Shown: positions 51,589-60,731 of the stretch, in pieces
How the letters are laid out: every line of letters begins with the position of its first letter
How positions within the stretch are numbered: the stretch's first letter is position 1
The notes under the pieces: generated by a model
Told to the model about the DNA's origin: nothing
Seen by the model: the letters and a program-made list of their open reading frames with translations, nothing else
Database searches by the model: none
Made by a program: the position numbers and the translations under genes
Source of the DNA: Nitrospira sp.
Lineage (GTDB): Bacteria > Nitrospirota > Nitrospiria > Nitrospirales > Nitrospiraceae
Length of the DNA stretch: 64,000 nt
Direction of reading: 5' to 3'
Assembly (NCBI GenBank): GCA_024760525.1
Contig: CP060499.1
Span: 2,046,001-2,110,000 of the forward strand

Positions 51589-52251
51589 ATGCCAAAACTT
51601 AATCGGTTGCTTGCCGGCTTGTTCCTTACAGGGATTTCGCTTGTTCCGCTCAATAGCCCGCCTCAAGCATCTGCAGAAATGTATGTCGCTGGATATGGGG
51701 GCGTAAACTTTGCGGACCGTATTAACAGTATTGCAGGGACGGGATCTCAAGCTGGTGTCCCTGGTTCTTTCATCGACTTTGACCTCCAAAATTCGATAAC
51801 CTACGGAGGCAAGGTTGGATACTTCCCCGGACACAGCTGGTACGGAATCGAGGGAGAAGTCTTCACTACCACTCCGCATATTAAGAGCTTGCCGGCCACC
51901 GCGACTCTGCCTGCTGATCCGGGCATCCATTTTCGAGTCACCACTGTGGGTGTAAACTTTATCGCGCGTTATCCGGGGCGCACCTTTCAACCCTATATTG
52001 GTGCCGGCGTAGGAGCAGGGATTGCCCACATCGGGGATACTGCTACCGTACGAGGCGACAGTGATGTGGCTGCGGCGTGGAATGTGTTGGCTGGTTTGCG
52101 CGCATTCGTCACACCCAAGATCGCCGTCTTTGGAGAATATAAGTACACCGGTGCGACGTTCGCGTTCGATCAGGCATTCGGTGACCTAGGAGGCTTCAGT
52201 GGCAATTATAGGGCACAGCATATCCTTGGTGGGCTGTCGTATCACTTCTAG
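51589..52251 (+). CDS. Outer membrane beta-barrel protein
   Basis: A 220-residue barrel of the small OmpA/OmpW-like type. A signal peptide ends at about residue 30 (ASA). Alternating strands follow, with the usual pattern FQPYIGAGVGAGIAHIGD and IAVFGEYKYTGATFAF, and the chain ends in Phe after GGLSYHF as outer membrane proteins do. ATG 51589 is preferred: AAAGGAG lies 8 nt upstream, versus 2 nt for ATG 51583. The Slp-like lipoprotein follows 13 bp later, so both probably form an envelope operon. Confidence 0.8.
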   Translation: MPKLNRLLAGLFLTGISLVPLNSPPQASAEMYVAGYGGVNFADRINSIAGTGSQAGVPGSFIDFDLQNSITYGGKVGYFPGHSWYGIEGEVFTTTPHIKSLPATATLPADPGIHFRVTTVGVNFIARYPGRTFQPYIGAGVGAGIAHIGDTATVRGDSDVAAAWNVLAGLRAFVTPKIAVFGEYKYTGATFAFDQAFGDLGGFSGNYRAQHILGGLSYHF

Positions 52252-52264
52252 CGGAGGAGAACTC

Positions 52265-52996
52265 ATGTCTCGCATGCCCAGGTTCGCTCCCCTGATTGGT
52301 GCGGCACTCATGTTATCGGCCTGCGCAGAATCGATCCATCAGGTACAACGCGATACGGAGTTGCTCGGGGTTCCTCTTGGGCTGGAAAAGGAGATCGATG
52401 CCAGCGTCAGTTTTGCCGAGCTGAAGACAAGTCCACGTGACTATGTCGGTCGAACGGTCATGATCGGCGGGAAAGTCATTCGAGCCAAACGGACACAGGC
52501 GGGAACCGAACTCGAAGTCTTACAATTGCCGACAGCGAAGGAAGGGCCCCAGACAGAAGATGGGCTTCGATCCGAAGGAAGATTCTTGGCGATTCAAGAA
52601 GCGTTTCTCGATCCCGCCAGTCTTCCGGAAAATACACCTATCACAGTGATCGGCACCGTCAAAGGTGAAACCACAAGACCGTTGGATGAGAGCGACTACA
52701 CCTATCCCCTTCTTGAGGTGAAACACATTATCGATTGGAATAGTATCGCCGCGCGGAGCCCGAGGGGCAGACCCTATTATGCCCCCTACTATCCGCCCTA
52801 TGGTTGGGATGGGTTTGCTCCCTATAGTGGGTTCGGTCCCTATGGTGGTTATTGGGGTCCATTTGGTGGCTTTGGTAGCTATTGGGGAGGGCGTGGATTC
52901 TATGGTGGTCCTGGCTTTTATGCCCCACGCGGGCCATCTCATTCCTCGCCACCGCCCCCTCCGCGAAGCGTTCACCCGCGACTCAGAGGCAGGTAG
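52265..52996 (+). CDS. Slp-family outer membrane lipoprotein with a Gly/Tyr-rich tail
   Basis: A 243-residue lipoprotein. The lipobox is LMLSAC (C20). Residues 40-170 match the Slp (starvation-inducible) family of outer membrane lipoproteins, with SFAELKTSPRDYVGRTVMIGGKVI and TVIGTVKGETTRPLDESDYTYPLLEVKHI. The last 70 residues are a low-complexity tail of Gly, Tyr, Phe and Pro (YGWDGFAPYSGFGPYGGYWG), as seen in aggregation-prone or surface-exposed proteins. GGAGGAG precedes the ATG. It follows the barrel gene in the same direction. Confidence 0.85.
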   Translation: MSRMPRFAPLIGAALMLSACAESIHQVQRDTELLGVPLGLEKEIDASVSFAELKTSPRDYVGRTVMIGGKVIRAKRTQAGTELEVLQLPTAKEGPQTEDGLRSEGRFLAIQEAFLDPASLPENTPITVIGTVKGETTRPLDESDYTYPLLEVKHIIDWNSIAARSPRGRPYYAPYYPPYGWDGFAPYSGFGPYGGYWGPFGGFGSYWGGRGFYGGPGFYAPRGPSHSSPPPPPRSVHPRLRGR

Positions 52997-53044
52997 GAAT
53001 CGACGGCGTACGATGCTGTGACATGGCGACCAAGGCCTGACCGA

Positions 53045-53776
53045 ATGAACGAGAGAGATAAGCATATTGAGTACGTTCTTTCTCGCCGTGAAGCACTCGT
53101 GTTGATGGGAGCGGCCGGCGCCGGCTTCCTGGTGGGTAGTCGACCAACCAAGGCGCAGGCTGATACCGGTGCACCTCGATCCCTTTGCATTGTCCGACCT
53201 GAACAAACCGAGGGTCCGTATTTTGTGGACGAACGATTGCACCGATCCGACATCCGCACTGATCCGGCCAGCGGACAGATGAAGCTTGGAACACCGTTGG
53301 CTTTGATCTTTCGGGTTATGCGCTTCAATGCAGGAGCCTGTCAGCCGTTGCCCGACGCACAGGTAGATATCTGGCACTGTGATGCCCAGGGAATCTACTC
53401 CGATGTACGCGATCCAAGCTTCAACACGCTCGGCCAGAAGTTCTTGCGCGGACACCAAATGACCGACGCGCAGGGAGATGCGCGCTTCCTAACCATCTAT
53501 CCAGGGTGGTATCCGATTCGAACCGTGCACATTCATTTCAAGATTCGTACGGCTCCGGTGACCCACAAGGCCTTTGAGTTTACCTCGCAAGTGTATTTCC
53601 CTGATGAGTTCACCGATCGTGCCTATGCGAGCCTCCCCTACTCGTCGAATGGCCCACGCAGAATAAGAAACCGCCAGGATTTCATCTTTAGACAGGGCGG
53701 CGACCAATTGATGCTGGAGCCGTCGGCGACGAACGACGGCTATGCAGCGATATTTTCAATCGGCCTACAACTCTAG
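53045..53776 (+). CDS. Exported intradiol dioxygenase-like protein
   Basis: A protein of about 243 residues with a Tat-like signal (SRREALVLMGAAGAGFLVG) and the beta-sandwich fold of intradiol ring-cleavage dioxygenases. The non-heme Fe(III) ligands of the family are two Tyr and two His. Here they are likely a Tyr in GIYSDV, a Tyr in GWYP and the His pair in VHIHFKI. EQTEGPYFVD opens the domain. Its substrate, possibly a catechol or hydroxyquinol, is unknown, and a periplasmic location is unusual for aromatic degradation. Start ATG 53045 keeps the twin Arg. Confidence 0.8.
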   Translation: MNERDKHIEYVLSRREALVLMGAAGAGFLVGSRPTKAQADTGAPRSLCIVRPEQTEGPYFVDERLHRSDIRTDPASGQMKLGTPLALIFRVMRFNAGACQPLPDAQVDIWHCDAQGIYSDVRDPSFNTLGQKFLRGHQMTDAQGDARFLTIYPGWYPIRTVHIHFKIRTAPVTHKAFEFTSQVYFPDEFTDRAYASLPYSSNGPRRIRNRQDFIFRQGGDQLMLEPSATNDGYAAIFSIGLQL

Positions 53777-53823
53777 CCGATCATTGGCGCTACCCTGACC
53801 AATTCCCATTTCTTAGTTGCGGT

Positions 53824-54282
53824 TTGAATCGGAGGACGGTATCTTCGAATCCGATCCATCAAGAGAGGCGACGCCTGACTTTGATCGCAAGCCAGACGAA
53901 TCACTTGAGGACGAGTCGAACTCCGCGATCATTGTTTCCCATCCTGCTTCCACCGGCATTGGTGATTCTCACGGCTTTCGCCGGCTGCGACAATCCAAAC
54001 AGCAGCGACACGATCGCGAAGAAGCCGGAACCGCCCGCGTCGAGCCCTGCTCCAGCTTCGAATCAGTTGCCACCATCTCCCGCAACGACGGCCGCTCAGC
54101 CAACCAGCGTCTCCACGATCGATCCGAATGTGCCCATCCCGGCGCTCAGCACCGACATGATCGAGGCATTCAGCAAAGAATTGCCCGAACTGGCGGGTCC
54201 CCCTGCCAATCGGGAGAAAAGAACCCGACGCAGGATTGGTGATCCTTCCCCTTCGAGCTCCAGTGTAGCGAGGAGCATATAG
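53824..54282 (+). CDS. Putative Pro/Ser-rich lipoprotein
   Basis: An open frame with a hydrophobic signal ending in the lipobox TAFAGC, then a Pro/Ser/Ala/Thr-rich stretch and a short segment IDPNVPIPALSTDMIEAFSKELPELAGPP that looks folded. The frame has no ATG before the signal; the start would be TTG at 53824 or TTG 53881, the second with GAGAGG about 11 nt upstream. The C terminus is Arg/Ser-rich. I do not recognise the family. The lipobox and orientation with the next genes support it, but the start is uncertain. Confidence 0.45.
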   Translation: MNRRTVSSNPIHQERRRLTLIASQTNHLRTSRTPRSLFPILLPPALVILTAFAGCDNPNSSDTIAKKPEPPASSPAPASNQLPPSPATTAAQPTSVSTIDPNVPIPALSTDMIEAFSKELPELAGPPANREKRTRRRIGDPSPSSSSVARSI

Positions 54283-54313
54283 AACTGGTTTCCACATACA
54301 AAGGAGAGCATCC

Positions 54314-54973
54314 ATGCACATACGTCTCTATTCATGGTTAATCATCGTGGCAGCAAGTCTAATCTTGGCTGTCCCCACGTTTGCCGGTCCCGGCATCAAC
54401 GCCGAGTACTCGGCCGAAGAAGTCGTCGAGACGGCCGATAGCATGTCGAAGACCAAGGTCTATTCGACGCCCACAATGGAGCGGCGGGAAATGAGCGAGG
54501 GCGGGCAACAGATGATCGCCATCACCCGGCACGACAAGAAAGTCGTCTGGAACCTGATGCCGGAAGAAAAAATGTATATGGAGATGTCGATCGGACAGAG
54601 CGCAGCGAAAAAAGAAGAGAAGACGGATCTTTCCGCCTACAAGATCGAGCAGACGCCGATGGGCCAGGAGACGCTGAACGGTATCGTCATGAACAAGGGA
54701 AAGATGATCATGACCGGCAAGGACGGTTCAAAGATGGGCGGTTTCATGTGGACCACGAAGGAAGGCATCATCGCCAAGATGGACGCCCTCTCCGTCGAGA
54801 AAGGCAAGAAAGACCGCTTCAAGCTGGAGATGTCGAATCTGAAAATCGGCAAACAGCCGGCCGATCTGTTTGAGATTCCCAAAGGCTATGAAAAGATGGA
54901 TATGGGGGCTATGGGAGCCATGGAAGGTATGGGCGACATGGGCAATATGATGAAGGGTATGTTCGGCAAATAA
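54314..54973 (+). CDS. DUF4412-type secreted protein with a Met/Gly-rich tail
   Basis: A 219-residue exported protein with a signal peptide ending near AFAG (residue 24). The body resembles DUF4412/LolA-like lipid-binding folds: EYSAEEVVETADSMSKTKVYSTPTMERRE, a MYMEM strand and FKLEMSNLKIGKQPADLFEIPKGYEKMDM. The last 25 residues are a Met/Gly run (MGAMGAMEGMGDMGNMMKGM). Such Met-rich tails often bind Cu(I), but this is only inference. AAAGGAG precedes the ATG. It opens a run of small secreted genes. Confidence 0.7.
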   Translation: MHIRLYSWLIIVAASLILAVPTFAGPGINAEYSAEEVVETADSMSKTKVYSTPTMERREMSEGGQQMIAITRHDKKVVWNLMPEEKMYMEMSIGQSAAKKEEKTDLSAYKIEQTPMGQETLNGIVMNKGKMIMTGKDGSKMGGFMWTTKEGIIAKMDALSVEKGKKDRFKLEMSNLKIGKQPADLFEIPKGYEKMDMGAMGAMEGMGDMGNMMKGMFGK

Positions 54974-54983
54974 GGAGGCGGTG

Positions 54984-55883
54984 ATGCACAAGAGACAGTT
55001 AATCGCTGTAACCATCGTCACTGCCTTCGCCATCGGAGCCATTCCCGCCTGGGCGGATGAGTTGTGCCCGGAGCCGGCCAGGAAAGCCGAGGCCAAGGCC
55101 GCGCTCGCGAAAGCCCAAGCCCTCCAAACGGGCGGAAAGCTCCATGAAGCCTGGGACACGGCCGTGAAGGCGGACGCCGACTGCGCCGATGGCGCCGATG
55201 CCTTGAAGAAGCAAATCGGCCGAGCCATCGGTGCGGAGGAAGAAAAGAAGAGCCGGATCGATGAGGCCATCGACTGGTACCAGCGGGTGAACGCCGATGC
55301 CGATGCCACCCGCGTCATCAACAAAGCGGCGGGAGACCGCTCGGACGACGTGAAGTTCATCGGACGAGCTATCGAGTATTTCCGCTCCAAAAGCGACAAG
55401 GGAGGCGAGCAGAAAATGCGGGACATCGCGAAGGGCAACGTCGAGAAACAGTTGGCCCAAGAGGCGAAGCAGTTTGCGACGCAACTCAAGGAGTCGCACA
55501 GCTCTTTGCAGAAGGCGCAGGAATGGACCTATTATGCCCAGTCAGGGCAAGACAAGGTGAAAACCCGCGCCCAGCAGCGGGGAGATTTCTACGCCAAGGA
55601 GGACTCGCGCACAGCCTTGAAGAAGGCGATCTCCTACTACTTTGTCGGCAGCCTGGAGGAGAAAATCAAAAGCGTCAAAGCCAAAGCCGCAGGCTTGGGC
55701 AAGCAGGCGGAAGCCAAAGGTGAACCGGAAGTGGCGGCGGACTACTATATGATCGCCGATCAAGGCGACAAGGCCGAAGCCGTCGGCAAGCAGGCTGAAG
55801 CCGCCAAGCAGAAGGCGGAAGAGGGACGGAAAAAGACGTTCAAGAAAGACCAGGCTGATTTGGAGAAAGAACTGGGGCTCTGA
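54984..55883 (+). CDS. Secreted helical protein of unknown function
   Basis: A 299-residue exported protein with a signal peptide (about 1-24). The rest is nearly all charged, Ala-rich helix with a few TPR-like turns, for example GKLHEAWDTAVKADADCADGAD and SLEEKIKSVKAKAAGLGKQAEAKG. Two or three Cys may form a disulfide. No family is recognised. ATG 54984 has AAGGAGG 5 nt upstream and lies only 10 bp after the DUF4412 gene, so the two are coupled. Confidence 0.65.
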   Translation: MHKRQLIAVTIVTAFAIGAIPAWADELCPEPARKAEAKAALAKAQALQTGGKLHEAWDTAVKADADCADGADALKKQIGRAIGAEEEKKSRIDEAIDWYQRVNADADATRVINKAAGDRSDDVKFIGRAIEYFRSKSDKGGEQKMRDIAKGNVEKQLAQEAKQFATQLKESHSSLQKAQEWTYYAQSGQDKVKTRAQQRGDFYAKEDSRTALKKAISYYFVGSLEEKIKSVKAKAAGLGKQAEAKGEPEVAADYYMIADQGDKAEAVGKQAEAAKQKAEEGRKKTFKKDQADLEKELGL

Positions 55884-55920
55884 ATCTGATGCCGGGCACG
55901 CCTTGAAACGGAGGTGTGCG

Positions 55921-56157
55921 ATGAAGCGATTGTCGACCATGATGTTCATCGCGTTGGCGTTCGTGACGCCAGCCTTTGCCGAAATGGGCATGGAGGCTGA
56001 AAAATGCCTGGATACACGCAGCGCGAAGCAGGCCGAGGCGCAACGGCAGAAGAATGAGGCGATGGCGAAAGCCAACGCCGCGATGAGCAAACACCTGACG
56101 GAAGCCCAGCGCAAAGCCCTCGGCCTCCCGCCGGCGGGCAGTCCCTCACCGAAGTAG
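55921..56157 (+). CDS. Small secreted protein
   Basis: A 78-residue product with a signal peptide (MKRLSTMMFIALAFVTPAFA) and a short charged helix (EKCLDTRSAKQAEAQRQKNEAMAKA). GGAGG lies 6 nt before the ATG at 55921. It follows the helical protein gene by 37 bp and closes the run. One Cys remains in the mature part. Function unknown. Confidence 0.6.
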   Translation: MKRLSTMMFIALAFVTPAFAEMGMEAEKCLDTRSAKQAEAQRQKNEAMAKANAAMSKHLTEAQRKALGLPPAGSPSPK

Positions 56158-56281
56158 TCGTCCACTCTGATTCCTATTGGTGCTGTGACCAGCATCCATC
56201 CGCTGTGGGGTGATGTGTCCGCTTGTTGAGCCGTTTTCGCCATCTTGACTCTTGGCAGAGCGGGGGCCATGCTGATGCTAT

Positions 56282-56304
56282 CCCGGAGGTTTCCATGAAA
56301 CCGG
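56282..56304 (+). terminator. Weak hairpin after the secreted-protein run
   Basis: A stem of six pairs (ggtttc and gaaacc, with a 3-nt loop) extended by three GC pairs across a bulge. It lies in a 262-bp gap that otherwise shows no gene. Confidence 0.3.
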
Positions 56305-56419
56305 GGTAGCCGCCTTCATTCTTCATCTATGCAGGGCCTGCCCGTCTACTGACACCCTCAATGGTCGTGTGCCGATGAGGGCGTCAGTAACTCTTCTGCC
56401 TCTTAGCCAGGGGGGCGCC

Positions 56420-56785
56420 ATGAAAATCTCAACCATAACATTGCCCGTAACCGCTGTTGTCCTGTTGACGGTATCGCTCGTGTTCGCTAATCCGGCCATG
56501 CTGCCGAAACACCCCGGCTACCCGATGAACAAGGCCGTCGATCCCGTGTTGGGTCAATCACTCGCCAACGATCCAGGCCAAGCCAATGTGAGAATCAATG
56601 AGGCTCTGACCAACGCAGCGGTTTTCGACGATGCACGTTCGAAACAGCATCTTCCATTCAACCAAAACGACGAACGTCTGTTAGAGAAACCTGGAGCAGG
56701 ACTGCTTCCAAAGGTGCAAGGTCCAAATATCACCATTGACCCACCCGTGAAGGAAGGCACGAAAGTGATGGCCGCACCGGAATAG
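56420..56785 (+). CDS. Secreted protein of unknown function
   Basis: A 121-residue product. The signal peptide (about 1-23) is followed by a Pro/Asn-rich mature part without Cys: NPAMLPKHPGYPMNKAVDPVLGQSLANDP and QHLPFNQNDERLLEKPGAGLLP. No domain is recognised. GGGGGG precedes the ATG at 56420. It stands alone between the secreted-protein run and the HD-GYP gene. Confidence 0.55.
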   Translation: MKISTITLPVTAVVLLTVSLVFANPAMLPKHPGYPMNKAVDPVLGQSLANDPGQANVRINEALTNAAVFDDARSKQHLPFNQNDERLLEKPGAGLLPKVQGPNITIDPPVKEGTKVMAAPE

Positions 56786-56944
56786 CGATTCCGCAGCATA
56801 GGCGTAGCGGCCGCGTGCGAATTGTCGTTCAGGCAGCGCATGGGATGCATCTCAAACACCGCTTTTGCGTGCATTGCCACCATACCGTGTTACAGTTGGC
56901 AGTGGCTGCCCACGTCTGTCGCAGCTTAGGCTCTTGATCATCAT

Positions 56945-58438
56945 ATGGAAAACCCGATCCTTCGACAGTTTCAGGACATCAGTGCGCTGCTCAATTCAAG
57001 CCTCGATCCCGCCGCCATCCGCAAGCGTGCCATCGAAGCCGCGACACTGCTGATGGATGCCGAAGCCGGTTCGCTCCTGCTCCTGGATGAAACGACGAAC
57101 GAACTCTACTTTGACGTAGCCCACGGCGAAAAGGGTGCGGTCATTCAACGGGCTCGGCTACGCCACGGACAAGGTATCGCATGGCACGTCGCGCGAACCG
57201 GAGAACCGATTATCATCAACGATGTCCAGCGTGACACCCGGTTTTTCCGCCAGGTGGACCAGGTCAGTGGATTTGTGACGCGCAACATGGTCTGTGTCCC
57301 CGTGACGGCTCATGGGCATTTGCTTGGCGTGCTGCAGGCCATCAATCGCAAGCACCACAAGCTCTTCAGCGAAGACGACCTCCAGAACTTCATCGCCCTG
57401 GGACACCAAGTCGGCATCGCGATCGAAAATGCGAATCTGTACGAGGAAATCCACCGGTTGTTCGAAGGCTTTATCTCGGCCAGCGTGCAGGCCATTGAAA
57501 GCCGTGATCCCACCACAAGCGGACACAGTCAACGCGTGGCGGCCCTGACATGCGGGCTGGCAGAGGCCCTCGGTCAGTCCGACTCCGGACGCTATGCAGG
57601 CGTTCGATTCACGGCGGATCACATCCAGGAACTTCGCTACGCGGCGGTGCTGCACGACTTCGGAAAGGTCGGCGTGCGGGAGCATGTTCTGCTGAAGGCG
57701 AAAAAACTCTATCCACTGCAGCAGGAGCTCATCAAATCGCGATTCGATTTCATCAAGCGGACCCTGGAAGCCGACACGTTGCGCCGAAAGCTTGCGGTGC
57801 ATGAGGCGAACCGAAGCCGAAAAACGCACACGCTGCTGGCAGAATTGGACCGACGGTTGGCGGAACGGATGAAGGAAGTCGATGAATTGTATGCGTGTAT
57901 TCTGACATGCAATCAACCCACGTCCATGGCTCCGGCACAAGCCGACAAACTCAAGGCGTTAGCCTATCGCCGGTATCGTTCGTATGAAGGGCCTCGCCCG
58001 TTTCTGCTGGAAGATGAAATCGCCGCATTGACGGTCACGCACGGAACGTTGACTCAATCCGAGCGGCAGGAAATCGAGCGGCATGTCACGCACACCTTCG
58101 AATTTCTCTCGAAAATCCCCTGGACAAGAGCCCTCCGCAATGTGCCGTCCATCGCGTGGAGCCATCACGAAAAACTCGACGGCAGCGGGTATCCGCGCGG
58201 ACTATCCCACGATCAGATTCCGCTTCAAGCCCGCATGATGACGATTTGTGATATCTATGATGCACTCGCGGCCTCAGATCGGCCTTACAAGGCTGCCGTC
58301 GAACCTGACATTGCCGTCGGCTACTTGGTCAAGCAGGCACACGAGGGGAAACTTGATGCAGACCTCGTCCGGGTGTTTACGAGTCAGAAAATCTATCTGA
58401 TGACTCAACCCCGCGCGCCTTTGCGTAAAGCTGCATAA
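56945..58438 (+). CDS. GAF and HD-GYP domain signalling protein
   Basis: A predicted cyclic-di-GMP phosphodiesterase of 497 residues with a ligand-sensing GAF domain (about 1-165) and a C-terminal HD-GYP domain. The HD motif is HDFGKVGV (H237, D238, K241). The downstream metal ligands are H380 and H383 (EIERHVTH), H407/H408, and DGSGYPRG (GYP at 415-417). The domain has a roughly 110-residue helical insertion between HDxGKxG and the next His, as in one subtype of the family. It has no membrane segment. It converges on the CHASE2 cyclase gene. Confidence 0.9.
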   Translation: MENPILRQFQDISALLNSSLDPAAIRKRAIEAATLLMDAEAGSLLLLDETTNELYFDVAHGEKGAVIQRARLRHGQGIAWHVARTGEPIIINDVQRDTRFFRQVDQVSGFVTRNMVCVPVTAHGHLLGVLQAINRKHHKLFSEDDLQNFIALGHQVGIAIENANLYEEIHRLFEGFISASVQAIESRDPTTSGHSQRVAALTCGLAEALGQSDSGRYAGVRFTADHIQELRYAAVLHDFGKVGVREHVLLKAKKLYPLQQELIKSRFDFIKRTLEADTLRRKLAVHEANRSRKTHTLLAELDRRLAERMKEVDELYACILTCNQPTSMAPAQADKLKALAYRRYRSYEGPRPFLLEDEIAALTVTHGTLTQSERQEIERHVTHTFEFLSKIPWTRALRNVPSIAWSHHEKLDGSGYPRGLSHDQIPLQARMMTICDIYDALAASDRPYKAAVEPDIAVGYLVKQAHEGKLDADLVRVFTSQKIYLMTQPRAPLRKAA

Positions 58439-58496
58439 GCGATCATCCCTCCGGCTCCTCCGTATCCCATTTGTTGCGGTTCTTACCGATCCCCGC

Positions 58497-60626
58497 TCAA
58501 CTAGCGCGGGCTTCACTCTGCAGATATTCCGACCCACCGTCTGATGACTGGGCTGCATAGACGGTGACAGCCTCCTGACGTCCTTTCACCATCACGGCTT
58601 TCAACGGGGTAAGCAGAATGTCATATTGGTCTGGGTGAGTTGTCAGTCCCTCTGGATTCGGCCCTGATGTGAGACGTGATGCCGTCGATTCGCTCAGCAG
58701 AATCGGATGACCCAATGTCCTCGTCAAGCCTTGAATGCGGGAGGCTAGGTTGACCTGGTCTCCGATCATGGTGTAGTCGATTTTCTTCCCTTCCGCTCCA
58801 ATATTTCCGACGACAACCATTCCTGTATTGATGCCGATGCCATTGTCGAGGACGGGTTTCCCCGATCTCTTCCACATGCCTTGCAATTCCACCAATCGAG
58901 CGCGCATCTCCAAGGCGCATCGCACCGCCGAGTCGGCATGGTCCGGTTGATCAATCGGGGCTCCCCAGAAGACGACGATCTCGTCTCCCACAAACTTGTC
59001 GAGTGTGCCGTCCCATCGAAAAATGACCTCGGTCATCGCAGAGAGATATTCGTTGAGTTGTGCGACGACATCTTCTGCGGAATGCTGTTCGCTATAGGTC
59101 GTGAAGCCGACGAGATCGACGAACATCATGGTTAATTCTTTTCGCTGTCCTCCCAGGGTGGCTTTGGACGGACAGGCCACGAGTTCCTGGACGATCCGGG
59201 GGCTCACGTACCTGGCAAACATGGAGTGGATTTCACGCGCCTGACGTTCCTTGAGGACATAGTTGAGGACGGTTGTCGCCATGAATACCGATCCAATGGT
59301 CAGAGTGGGCATCACAACCGGGAGACACACTCCATGGGTAACCAACACTCCTTGTGCGGTTCCCGCATATCCGATCCCGATCGCCGCGGTCAAACACGTT
59401 CCATGAAAGGCACGTACTCGCGGCAACGTGCCGGCCAGCACCAATCCGAACAGAAGGATCAGACCGAATTCGATGGGACCGGTCCACAGTCCGGCGGTCA
59501 GAAACCGTTGGTGGAGGATGTTTTCGACGACTGTCGCGTTCTTTTCAACTCCCGGGAAATTGGCGGAAAATGGCGTGCTGAGCTGGTCGTAGGTACCCAG
59601 GGCAGCCGTTCCCACAAGCACAGCTTTCCCTCGAAGCAAATTGGAGGGCACTCGCTGATGGATCACATCCGTCGCGGATATCCATGGAAATCGAAGGTCA
59701 CGCCCGAGGTAGTTGATGAGCATGCGGAGCTTCTGATCCGTCGGGACGATGATGTTCCCAACCGTCACTCCCTCCCCGAGGAGCAGCGCCATGCGGTCCC
59801 GTGGCTGATTGAGATACAGCCGCGCGACCTCCAACGCGAAGGACGGCAAATAGGCATCTCCATGTCGCAGGGCGAGCACCTCCCGCCGTGTGACACCATC
59901 GTGATCCGGCAATCGATAGACATGCCCAAGTCCTGTGGCCTGTCGGGCAAATCTGTCGAGTGGTGGAAGGATGGCCGCAGCCTCATACAGGATGGATTCT
60001 TCGGCCGATTTCGTGTGCCTGACGATCATAAACTCGCTTTGTTTGAGGGTTTCAGACACAACCCTGGTTGCAGAGGTTAATGAGCCGGCAGCTTCGCCTT
60101 CCGGCACAAAAAGGGGCAACGTCAGGACGATCTTGCCCGCCTGAGCCATGCTATTCTCGAAACGTTGATCTGTGTCCAGCGCGTTGAGGTGTGTGCGTAA
60201 CGAGTCGAACACGCGGTCGCCGAGCCGTCCTTCTCGTCGTTCGGCACGCGACCAGCTCTCCAGATCGCGAATCGCGGTAGATTGTTCCGGCTCGGCGTAG
60301 ATGATATCGATGCCGATGACCGCCGGCTGTTGTGCGCCGATCCGCTCGATCAGAAGTGCCTGCGTGTCACGAGCCCATGGCCATCGGCCGATTTCCTTGA
60401 GACTCTTCTCATCGATCAACACCAGCGCAATTTCTTGTCCTGGGCTGCGTTCCCCCCGGAGTCTCAACTGAAGATCCAACGCGTCATTATTGAGTCGCAC
60501 GAGCGCATTGGGAGCCAACCATGACAAGCAGGCTAATCCAGCCGTTATGGTCATTCCCAATACAATACCCAGTCGAGATCCAGTCTTTCTGCCGTTCCCA
60601 CCTGAAGAATTCACGAGATCATTCAC
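58497..60626 (-). CDS. CHASE2-domain adenylate cyclase
   Basis: A 709-residue class III nucleotidyl cyclase. An N-terminal membrane segment (about 20-38) precedes an extracytoplasmic CHASE2 sensor (about 40-365), then three membrane segments (about 385-455) and the cytoplasmic cyclase domain (about 490-670). Metal-binding Asp residues are D504 (FVDLVGFT) and D548 (VGDEIV). The Lys (K544) and the Thr in DYTMIGDQVNLASR favour ATP over GTP, and the Asn and Arg of NLASR complete the site. It should turn an envelope signal into cAMP. It lies downstream of fecR-like and TPR-barrel genes, all read leftward. Confidence 0.93.
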   Translation of the reverse strand: MNDLVNSSGGNGRKTGSRLGIVLGMTITAGLACLSWLAPNALVRLNNDALDLQLRLRGERSPGQEIALVLIDEKSLKEIGRWPWARDTQALLIERIGAQQPAVIGIDIIYAEPEQSTAIRDLESWSRAERREGRLGDRVFDSLRTHLNALDTDQRFENSMAQAGKIVLTLPLFVPEGEAAGSLTSATRVVSETLKQSEFMIVRHTKSAEESILYEAAAILPPLDRFARQATGLGHVYRLPDHDGVTRREVLALRHGDAYLPSFALEVARLYLNQPRDRMALLLGEGVTVGNIIVPTDQKLRMLINYLGRDLRFPWISATDVIHQRVPSNLLRGKAVLVGTAALGTYDQLSTPFSANFPGVEKNATVVENILHQRFLTAGLWTGPIEFGLILLFGLVLAGTLPRVRAFHGTCLTAAIGIGYAGTAQGVLVTHGVCLPVVMPTLTIGSVFMATTVLNYVLKERQAREIHSMFARYVSPRIVQELVACPSKATLGGQRKELTMMFVDLVGFTTYSEQHSAEDVVAQLNEYLSAMTEVIFRWDGTLDKFVGDEIVVFWGAPIDQPDHADSAVRCALEMRARLVELQGMWKRSGKPVLDNGIGINTGMVVVGNIGAEGKKIDYTMIGDQVNLASRIQGLTRTLGHPILLSESTASRLTSGPNPEGLTTHPDQYDILLTPLKAVMVKGRQEAVTVYAAQSSDGGSEYLQSEARAS

Positions 60627-60731
60627 CGTTCATGGCCAAGGAGAGCAATTGAGGGCACACCGCGAATCCCATTGTGCCTGGCTATGCCGGAAGAACAAGA
60701 CAATTGATGCAGTTTGCACTGTGGAGTGGCG

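Noticed and set aside
52760..52960. Gly/Tyr-rich repeat as an inserted element
   Set aside because: It is an in-frame low-complexity tail of the Slp-like lipoprotein, with no flanking repeats or mobile-element features.
59226..60080. A 284-codon open frame on the plus strand
   Set aside because: Antisense to the CHASE2 cyclase; composition-driven shadow.
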